17,029 bases of DNA from Thermoproteota archaeon. Its GTDB lineage: Archaea > Thermoproteota > Korarchaeia > Korarchaeales > Korarchaeaceae. Position numbers and translations under genes: made by a program. Numbering within the stretch: the stretch's first letter is position 1; every line of letters starts with the position of its first letter. The DNA lies in contig DRBY01000113.1 of the NCBI GenBank assembly GCA_011042755.1, positions 1 through 17,029 of the forward strand. Reading direction: 5' to 3'. Positions 1 to 5,286 of this stretch are shown here, piece by piece. The notes under the pieces were generated by a model. That model did no database searches. It worked only from the letters and a program-made list of their open reading frames with translations, and was not told the origin of the DNA.

Positions 1-111
1 CCGATAAGGAATGGAGAGCTAGCATTGGGAGAGTGGCAAGCCGTCTACCTAATCGAGCTCAACGGCCCCAGAGACTACAGGAGGATAACGGTAACCATCG
101 TAGGCGACTGA
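1..111 (+). CDS. C-terminal fragment of an unidentified protein
   Basis: An open frame enters from the left edge and ends at TGA 109-111, giving 36 residues. They begin PIRNGELALGEWQAVYLIEL and end TVTIVGD. The alternation of polar and hydrophobic residues in the last 25 positions suggests beta strands, as at the end of an extracellular Ig-like or adhesin-like domain, but this is a guess from a short fragment. It converges on the DUF1152 gene, with 149 bases between the two stop codons. The function cannot be named from this piece. Confidence 0.6.
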   Translation, partial: PIRNGELALGEWQAVYLIELNGPRDYRRITVTIVGD

Positions 112-260
112 CCGCCCGAGCCGTGAGGTAGGTCCATCAGGCTCTCTACGCCGCCCGACCCCTCTCCTTTCTTTGCGCCTCTCTACCGGCTGTTGGATGT
201 AGGGGCTGCCTCGCAGATGCTCGACCTCCGAGATAGGCTCTTCGGGAATCTCGCGTGAGG
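112..260. other. convergent intergenic spacer with a pyrimidine-rich tract
   Basis: This spacer lies between two convergent stop codons. Around 155-185 the + strand is rich in C and T (CCCCTCTCCTTTCTTTGC and following bases), which could help end transcription of the gene entering from the left, since archaeal terminators are often pyrimidine/T-rich. No gene or stable hairpin was recognised. Confidence 0.3.
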
Positions 261-1205
261 TCACCTGCCCAAGAGCTTGGATAGGCTCAACTTCCGAGCC
301 GACAGCCTGCTCAACTCCTTCCTCCAGCCCTCGATTCCCGACCTGCCGCTCCGAGACTTCCGCCCCTCTAGCGCCCTCCTGAGGAGAGATAGGATCTTCC
401 TCCTGATCGCCTCCTGGCACAGCTCGCTGGCCTCGCACACCTTGTCTGCCTCGAACACGTACAGGTAGGCGTGATGGGGCTCGACCCTAAAGGTTCCGTC
501 GAAGTAGGCGACCCTGTACCTCCTCTCCCCCAAGTTTCCTAGCAGGGCGTCCAGGAATACGGTCAGCATGAACGAGGGGACCTCCTCCAAAAGCCTCCTG
601 GCAGAGTCAGTGAACTCCCTCAGAACCTCTCCTCGAGGCCGATAGGCGCCGAGGTATCCGCTGGCCCTCTCCAGCCGGACCATGTTCTCCACCAGCAGGC
701 CCATGTCCAAGACGCCGCCCATCTCAGCGCCCAGAGCGCCGACCGCAACTAAGACCTTCACTCCCAGCTCGCGAGAGACTTCAGACAGCAGAGCGAGTCC
801 CATGGCGTCTTCCGCCGCCGATCCCAGCTCGGGCTCGTCGCCCCTCAGGAGCGCGTCTCCACCGAGGTCTACTCCCACGATCGCATCTACCCGTCGCTGG
901 GAGATCAGGGTCTCGAGGCCTTCTACCGCTCCCTCTAAGCCATCCTCCATGCAGGCGACGTAGACTTCCCAGCCCAAGGAAGCTATGCGAGATTCGAAGA
1001 ACCTCCCAGAGACCCAGGTGCGAGGCGTCACCTCGAATACCGAGCCAGCCACGCGCTTGGCCCTAACCAAGTCCGACGAGCGGCACGGCACGGCCCCTAG
1101 GATGGCGACATTTGCGTGCCTCCTGAGGGCTAGGGCTATCGCCAGGGCCCCGCCGCTGTCTCCGCCTCCGCCCAGCCCTCCGACGAGAATCATCGAGGAG
1201 GACAC
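261..1205 (-). CDS. DUF1152 family protein
   Basis: A 314-residue protein matching the archaeal/bacterial DUF1152 family, whose biochemical role is unknown. It opens with a nucleotide-binding-like glycine-rich loop, ILVGGLGGGGDSGGA. The family hallmark lies mid-protein: VDAIVGVDLGGDALLRGDEP followed by AEDAMGLALL. The fold looks like alternating strands and helices. The last 40 or so residues are basic and helical (RKSRSGRSG...RKLSLSKLLGR). The first start is GTG at 1205; an ATG at 1193 would give MILVGGLG, closer to how such proteins usually begin. A TATA-like GTATAACG at 1228-1236 is about 27 bases before the GTG, which favours near-leaderless translation from there. It is transcribed in the same direction as the AEP-like gene but separated by 165 bases. 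Confidence 0.8.
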   Translation of the reverse strand: MSSSMILVGGLGGGGDSGGALAIALALRRHANVAILGAVPCRSSDLVRAKRVAGSVFEVTPRTWVSGRFFESRIASLGWEVYVACMEDGLEGAVEGLETLISQRRVDAIVGVDLGGDALLRGDEPELGSAAEDAMGLALLSEVSRELGVKVLVAVGALGAEMGGVLDMGLLVENMVRLERASGYLGAYRPRGEVLREFTDSARRLLEEVPSFMLTVFLDALLGNLGERRYRVAYFDGTFRVEPHHAYLYVFEADKVCEASELCQEAIRRKILSLLRRALEGRKSRSGRSGIEGWRKELSRLSARKLSLSKLLGR

Positions 1206-1227
1206 CCGCCGCGCGGAACCCCTCAGA

Positions 1228-1236
1228 CGTTATACG
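1228..1236 (-). promoter_or_regulatory. TATA-like box for the DUF1152 gene
   Basis: Read on the - strand the sequence is CGTATAACG in a GC-rich surround. It lies about 27 bases before the GTG start (1205) and 39 before the alternative ATG (1193). This suits a leaderless or very short-leader archaeal transcript. It is assigned by position and composition only. Confidence 0.4.
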
Positions 1237-1370
1237 CTTATGAGGCTGCCCGCTCTCTTGAGTTGTCAGAGCCTCATGTAGCTCGTTAAGCTCGTACACG
1301 CCGTAGAGATTTCTGTACAGGCCTTACGGAGTATAGGTCGGCTAGAAAGCCCCTGCCTCCCCTTGCCGGC

Positions 1371-2279
1371 TCAGCCCTCGACGTCGAGCCACCTCCTGAT
1401 CATCTCGTCTACGGGGGGCTCCTTTCTCCTCCTCGACCTCCTGCCGGCCAACGGGTATCCACCGTGAACCTCGTGCGATCTGAGGACTGCGTCGTCCGCC
1501 TCCCCGGGCTCGAACCTCCTCCAGGAGTCAGACGACCTATAGGCCCCGGGCGATGCCCACGAGGGATCGAACTCCTCCAGCTCGGAGGGATCCACGCACA
1601 CAACCACGGAGTCGACGCTCCTGTGCAGGCTCAGAGGAACTGAGAATAGCCCTCTGGGCTTCACCTCGTTGTCTACCCTAAGCCCGTGGGCCTCAAACTT
1701 CAGCCTGATCTCTTCAACCCTCTGCTGGACCCTCAGCTTGACTGACTCGACGAGCGCCCAGGCTGCGTCTAGGGGCCCGATCTTCGACCGAACCTCTGGG
1801 GAGATCGCTCCTTCGTTGACCCTGATGTGCATCCCCCTACCGCTCCACAGGACGTAGACCGACTTCACGACTCCAAGCCGCTCGAGCTCATCGACGACGG
1901 CCCTGGCAGCTTCAACCGTGGCCCTCCAGAGGGATGGATCGTTATCTACGTCCCAGAAGGGGGTCACGGCAACGACGTTGGAGTCGTCGAATACGTCGCT
2001 CCTCTCTGCGAGCCTCTGGTACCTCGAGGCCGTGGCGTATACCGCTCTGAGCGGCGGCCTCGACCGATCAGATATCATGGAGAGTACGTCGGCTTGAGAT
2101 CGGATCGTAAGAGGCCTACCCTCGACCCACCTAACGACCGAACCGTCTCTCAGCCAGGCGGCGACCCACCTGCCGTTGCAGAACTCGGCGATGGTTCTGC
2201 TCACTTCGGAGTCGGAGTAGTGAGCCAGCTCTAGGCTTGGCCCATCCCCCGTGTCTGCATAGCCCCTCGGCTCTGACAT
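1371..2279 (-). CDS. archaeo-eukaryotic primase (AEP/PriS)-like protein
   Basis: A 302-residue protein with the three signatures of the AEP superfamily in order. Motif I is the acidic pair in PFWDVDNDP (D110, D112). Motif II is the nucleotide-binding SGRGMHIRV (146-154, H151). Motif III is acidic V-D-N-E (D203) followed by FSVPLSLHRS (PLSLH 215-219), like the SLH of PriS. AEPs make primers or fill DNA/RNA gaps using two metal ions. The protein is somewhat shorter than replicative PriS, and no PriL gene is beside it, so it may be a PriS paralogue or repair-type primase-polymerase. The usual KTG-like segment after SLH reads SVDS, which may alter primer handling. The C-terminal 50 residues are charged (RRSRRRKEPP). 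The start is ATG 2279, with a TATA-like TTTATCC about 34 bases upstream. The superfamily call is firm; the function is inferred. Confidence 0.75.
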   Translation of the reverse strand: MSEPRGYADTGDGPSLELAHYSDSEVSRTIAEFCNGRWVAAWLRDGSVVRWVEGRPLTIRSQADVLSMISDRSRPPLRAVYATASRYQRLAERSDVFDDSNVVAVTPFWDVDNDPSLWRATVEAARAVVDELERLGVVKSVYVLWSGRGMHIRVNEGAISPEVRSKIGPLDAAWALVESVKLRVQQRVEEIRLKFEAHGLRVDNEVKPRGLFSVPLSLHRSVDSVVVCVDPSELEEFDPSWASPGAYRSSDSWRRFEPGEADDAVLRSHEVHGGYPLAGRRSRRRKEPPVDEMIRRWLDVEG

Positions 2280-2308
2280 GCCCCGGCCCGCGCCTCACCC
2301 TGAGGTCG

Positions 2309-2316
2309 GATAAACC
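2309..2316 (-). promoter_or_regulatory. TATA-like box for the AEP-like gene
   Basis: The - strand reads GGTTTATCC within a GC-rich spacer, about 34 bases before ATG 2279. This predicts a leader of roughly 5-10 bases. The 2280-2415 spacer holds no other recognisable feature. Confidence 0.4.
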
Positions 2317-2415
2317 TTCGCTCTAACTCTTCGAGCCCAGATCTCTCCTTAGCCTGGCGAGAGTGACCTGCCCAACCGGGACATGCAGCCTCGAGAGCAG
2401 TACACGCTCGGTCAG

Positions 2416-2757
2416 CTAGCACCCCAGCGTATCTAGGATCCAGATTATCATGCCCGCGGCGGCGCCGATGAACGCGCAGGTCATCAGTCTGTTGGCGTGT
2501 GGCGGGATGAGCAGCGCCACCGCGAGGTTGACGGGGCCAGCGATAGACAGCCTGACGATCGGGCTATCGTTCATAGTCTCAATGCAGACGAGGGTAATGC
2601 CCGAAAGGGCCTTCTGAATCCAGAGGAACAGGTAGATAAGCGTCAGGGCAAGGATCGCGCAGAGGTACCCGGGGATGACGCACCTCACGGCCGGAGAAGT
2701 CGAGAACACGCAGAGCTTTGGGGTTTGAGACGCAGACTTCAGCTCAAAGAAATTCAC
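2416..2757 (-). CDS. small multi-pass membrane protein, start uncertain
   Basis: An unrecognised membrane protein of 113 residues from the first standard start, GTG 2757. Hydrophobic stretches fall near residues 27-50 (VIPGYLCAILALTLIYLFLW), 69-85, and 90-110 (TCAFIGAAAGMIIWILDTLG). The frame stays open upstream to TGA 2827-2829, and that upstream stretch encodes another hydrophobic helix (LLNCILYFGETLGFLVFVV) with no ATG, GTG or TTG. The true start may therefore be a CTG at 2778 (preceded by CGGAGAG) or 2808, giving a four-helix protein. No catalytic motif is visible. It is transcribed in the same direction as the AEP-like gene, 136 bases away, and no functional link can be argued. Confidence 0.55.
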   Translation of the reverse strand: MNFFELKSASQTPKLCVFSTSPAVRCVIPGYLCAILALTLIYLFLWIQKALSGITLVCIETMNDSPIVRLSIAGPVNLAVALLIPPHANRLMTCAFIGAAAGMIIWILDTLGC

Positions 2758-2829
2758 GACGAAGACTAGGAATCCCAGAGTCTCTCCGAAGTAGAGGATG
2801 CAGTTCAGGAGGCTCTGTAGAGAACTTCA

Positions 2830-3115
2830 ATGAGCCTCCTCTTTCTGAATCTCGGCATGACCGGGATACAATGTAACGCCAAAGTCGCGTAAAAATGTGT
2901 AGCATCTGATGCAGTTAGGAGTGGAGGCCCTACTAACTTGGGCTAGGAGCTTAGGCCCCTTCGGGAGGGGCCAGCGCAGCGCTGGGAGGCCGCCAGTCTG
3001 AGATTCTTGGCGCGGATTCGGTTGAGGGGATCTCGAATTAACGATCGAGAGAGTCTCGAGGGGCCCCAAGGGAGCACGAGGTTCTGGGGAATGCGCCTCG
3101 CTGTTAACCTCAATG
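2830..3115. other. non-coding region dense in inverted repeats; candidate structured RNA
   Basis: No convincing protein gene fits here. The sequence is crowded with inverted repeats. They are GCATC-T-GATGC (2902-2912); GTTAG...CTAAC (2914-2937); GGCCCCT-TCGGG-AGGGGCC (2954-2972); CCAGCGC-A-GCGCTGG (2971-2985); and TCTCGA (3031-3036), TCGAGA (3045-3050), TCTCGA (3054-3059), where the middle copy can pair with either flank. On the + strand a TATA-like GTAAAAATG lies at 2889-2897, and T6 at 3116-3121 could end a transcript of about 200 bases. It does not show the hallmarks I know for tRNA, SRP RNA, RNase P RNA or 5S rRNA. It could instead be the promoter and leader region of the flanking genes. 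Confidence 0.35.
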
Positions 3116-3122
3116 TTTTTTA
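3116..3122 (+). promoter_or_regulatory. T-rich element: TATA-like box or poly-T terminator
   Basis: A run of six T followed by A sits about 48 bases before ATG 3167. As a TATA-like element it would place a start near 3143 and a leader of about 24 bases that includes the ribosome-binding site. As a poly-T tract it could instead end a transcript coming from the structured region on its left. Confidence 0.3.
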
Positions 3123-3166
3123 CACGGTGAGGCCCCGGAGCATCTCTCGGAACAGGGGGGACCTAC

Positions 3167-3502
3167 ATGGCGGCAGGGCAGGCGCTCGAGGCTCTGGCCG
3201 TAGACTGCAGGTGGTTCCACAAGTTCAGAGTGGTGGAAGTCGAGGTTAAGAAGGAGAAGAAGGAGGGAGAGGGTCAGGAAGCTCGGAAGGAGGAGAAGGC
3301 AGAGAAGAAGAGGGTTCTGCGGGGATACTGCACGCTCGGAGTTCACAGAGCGCTGGGCAGGATGGTTGACAACGAGTACTGCTCCAAGTGCGGTCTCAGA
3401 GTCGGGCTCAACGAGAGGAGACCGTCCCAGTGGGCCATAGAGACTGCTCGCCGACTTATCATGAGGGGAGTCATTCCGTCCAGCTGGGAGGAGCTAGAGT
3501 AG
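3167..3502 (+). CDS. small putative metal-binding protein of unknown function
   Basis: A 111-residue protein starting at ATG 3167, with a purine-rich site (GGGGGGA, 3155-3161) five bases upstream. Residues 23-48 are almost all Lys, Glu and Arg (a run of K/E), probably a charged linker or helix. Around it lie possible metal ligands: C14 and H18 (DCRWFHK), C55 and H60 (YCTLGVH), and C72 and C75 (EYCSKCGLR). The last pair looks like half of a zinc ribbon. The C-terminal part (QWAIETARRLIMRGVIPSSW) is helical. I do not recognise the family. It is a single + strand gene that converges with the YbjN-like gene 80 bases on. A zinc- or nucleic-acid-binding role is plausible but not shown. Confidence 0.65.
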   Translation: MAAGQALEALAVDCRWFHKFRVVEVEVKKEKKEGEGQEARKEEKAEKKRVLRGYCTLGVHRALGRMVDNEYCSKCGLRVGLNERRPSQWAIETARRLIMRGVIPSSWEELE

Positions 3503-3582
3503 CCCCCGCAGAACTCGGATTAGGTCGGAGGAGGAGTTCTCGAGATCCGCCAGCTTAATCTGCCTGGGCGAAGGCTGGAAAC

Positions 3583-3993
3583 CTACTCTCCCAGATACTT
3601 CGGGGCTATCCTCTCCACGAAGTACTCGATGGCTAAGATCAGAGCCCCAAACTCGGCCTGGAAGATGTGAGGGTTGAACCCCTCTACGGGTATCTCCTGA
3701 GAGGTGCCTATCGTCCCGTCGTCGGTCAGCTCGTACTTTACCTCGTTCATCTTGGAGTGGGTCCTCAGGAGTTCCGCCAACAGCTCGGCCCTCAGCCCCT
3801 CAGGGAAGTCGCTCAGCTGGGCTATATTGGCCCTCATCCAGAGCCACTGGTCCGCGGCCCTTATGACCACCGTGTACTCCCCGCCGCCAACTTCCCAGCC
3901 TGACAGCACGACGTTGTCCTCTGTAACGCTGTACTTCACGCCCCACTCATCAAACAGCGAGGTTACCCGGTCGATAATGTCAACTTGACTCAT
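3583..3993 (-). CDS. YbjN / type III secretion chaperone-like fold protein
   Basis: A 136-residue protein resembling the YbjN-type, CesT-like chaperone fold. It has an N-terminal helix (VDIIDRVTSLFDEWGVKYSV), strands (NVVLSGW, EYTVVIRAADQWLWMRANI), a helix (LRAELLAELLRTHSKMNEVK), further strands, and a final long helix (FGALILAIEYFVERIAPKYL). The pattern of a short N-terminal helix, sheet, LLR/N segment and C-terminal helix is typical of this group. In archaea its role is unknown; relatives are thought to act as small adaptors. The start is ATG 3993 with no ribosome-binding site. A TATA-like TATTATAAG lies 25-35 bases upstream, so the mRNA is probably leaderless. It diverges from the DUF72 gene. 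Confidence 0.65.
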   Translation of the reverse strand: MSQVDIIDRVTSLFDEWGVKYSVTEDNVVLSGWEVGGGEYTVVIRAADQWLWMRANIAQLSDFPEGLRAELLAELLRTHSKMNEVKYELTDDGTIGTSQEIPVEGFNPHIFQAEFGALILAIEYFVERIAPKYLGE

Positions 3994-4026
3994 AAAAACA
4001 GTCTATTAATCCTGACTTATAATATT
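3994..4026. promoter_or_regulatory. compact divergent promoter, YbjN-like / DUF72
   Basis: Only 33 AT-rich bases separate the two divergent start codons. For the - strand gene, TATTATAAG (about 4018-4028) is 25-35 bases before ATG 3993. For the + strand gene, CTATTAAT (about 4000-4007) is 20-27 bases before ATG 4027. Neither start has a Shine-Dalgarno sequence. Each TATA-like element thus lies in or next to the first transcribed bases of the opposite gene, which predicts leaderless transcripts and mutual interference or co-regulation. Confidence 0.5.
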
Positions 4027-5280
4027 ATGAGCGAGTCCCGGGAATCAGAGCGGCAGGCGTCGATCTTGACGGTCAAGATCGGTACCTCGGGATGGGACTA
4101 CAGGGACTGGGTCGGGCCCTTTTACCCCGAGCGTGGAGAGCCTAGGTTAACGCTCTACGCGAGGGTGTTCGACACGACCGAGGTCAATTCGACATTTTAC
4201 CAGCTTCTAGAGCCCCAAACCTTTGAGGGGATGGCCAAAGTCACTCCAGAGGGTTTCGAGTTCGCGGTAAAGATGCTCAGAGACGTGACGCACAGGAAGA
4301 GGCTCCGACTGGACAGGGGAATAAAAGACGATCTGAAGGCGTTCTTCGACTCACTCGAGCCGCTCAAGAGAGCTGGGAAGCTCGGGCCCGTGCTCGTGCA
4401 GCTGCCCCCAGTGTTTAAGGCGAAGCTGGACAGGCTCGAGCAGTTCCTATCCTTGGTTCCGAGCGACGTGACCGTAGCTCTAGAGTTCAGGCACCCGAGC
4501 TGGGACGATCCTAAGACTTACAGGCTGCTGGAGTCGGCCAACGCCGCCTACGTCAGGTACGACGCGCCGGGCAGGTCTCCAGAGTTCAGAGTGACGTCGG
4601 ACGTCGCCTACGTGAGGTGGCACGGGAGGGGCGAGAAGGTCTGGTACAACTACCTCTACTCGGAGGAGGAGTTGAAGCCCTGGGCCAAGCTTGTTGAGGA
4701 GGCTGAGAGTCAGACGAAGAAGGTCTACGGTTACTTCAACAACCACTACCACGCATACGCTCCAGAGAACGCCATCATGATGCTAAAGATGCTGGGGAGA
4801 GCCAGCGAGGAGCAGGAAGCCCTGTTGAGTGAGATCAGGTCCTGGCGGGAGTCGCTGGTCAGAGCCGAGCCCAGGGCGTCTCTGCTCGAGTTCGTCGAGG
4901 GCGAGGTGGAAGCCAGGCCGTCAGCGCCGGAGCCCAGCGAGGGTGTGATCGGACTGCTCAAGGCGATCACAGACGAGAGGAGACTCGAGAGAGCGCTCAA
5001 AATACCCGAGGAGGAGGTCGAGATCCTGGCCGACAGGGGAGATCTGATCATGGCGAGGGTGAGGGGTTACGACGTGACGATAGACCTCGCGAGAGGCCTG
5101 ATACTCCACGACTGCGCGGACTGGGACCGCCAGTTTCAGAAGAAGATGTTCTGCAAGCACCTGGCCGCGCTATTCCTCCACATGCCTCCCGAGAGGGCGA
5201 AAAAAGTGCTCAAGTGGGTGCTGAAGAATCGCGACCAGATCGCGTTCAGGCCCTTCACGGGGGACGGGAGGAGGTGGTGA
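4027..5280 (+). CDS. DUF72 (YecE-like) protein with C-terminal SWIM-like domain
   Basis: I place the start at ATG 4027 (417 residues). The frame reaches back to an ATG at 3985, but those 14 codons cross the divergent promoter and the adjacent gene's start. The N-terminal 240 residues are DUF72: VKIGTSGWDYRDWVGPFYP, then TTEVNSTFYQ and FEFAVKMLRDVTH, and LVQLPPVF. DUF72 is predicted to be a TIM-barrel of unknown reaction. A charged helical linker follows (about 265-310). The C-terminal 100 residues form a separate domain with strands (VEILADRGDLIMARVRGYDV) and a SWIM-like metal site: H361-D-C363, then C376-K-H378. Classical SWIM is CxC...CxH, so the first Cys is His here. SWIM domains often bind nucleic acid or protein, so a DNA/RNA-linked role is possible. 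The gene ends 6 bases before the converging lipoprotein gene. Confidence 0.8.
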   Translation: MSESRESERQASILTVKIGTSGWDYRDWVGPFYPERGEPRLTLYARVFDTTEVNSTFYQLLEPQTFEGMAKVTPEGFEFAVKMLRDVTHRKRLRLDRGIKDDLKAFFDSLEPLKRAGKLGPVLVQLPPVFKAKLDRLEQFLSLVPSDVTVALEFRHPSWDDPKTYRLLESANAAYVRYDAPGRSPEFRVTSDVAYVRWHGRGEKVWYNYLYSEEELKPWAKLVEEAESQTKKVYGYFNNHYHAYAPENAIMMLKMLGRASEEQEALLSEIRSWRESLVRAEPRASLLEFVEGEVEARPSAPEPSEGVIGLLKAITDERRLERALKIPEEEVEILADRGDLIMARVRGYDVTIDLARGLILHDCADWDRQFQKKMFCKHLAALFLHMPPERAKKVLKWVLKNRDQIAFRPFTGDGRRW

Positions 5281-5286
5281 CCTGAG

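Noticed and set aside
49..438. Open frame of 129 codons on the - strand overlapping the DUF1152 gene end
   Set aside because: Low-complexity Glu/Gly/Arg product in another frame of a well-supported gene.
2827..3069. Open frame of 80 codons on the - strand
   Set aside because: Protein is rich in Pro, Ser and Arg without any domain pattern, and it lies over the inverted-repeat cluster; it reads as chance.
2940..3110. tRNA, SRP RNA or RNase P RNA in the structured gap
   Set aside because: No T-loop motif with matching acceptor stem, no GGAAGG/GAGCAG SRP helix 8 pattern, and no GAGGAAAGTCC-type RNase P core were seen on either strand.
3985..4026. Upstream ATG for the DUF72 gene
   Set aside because: It would add 14 non-family residues encoded by the AT-rich divergent promoter and would overlap the YbjN-like start; ATG 4027 fits better.
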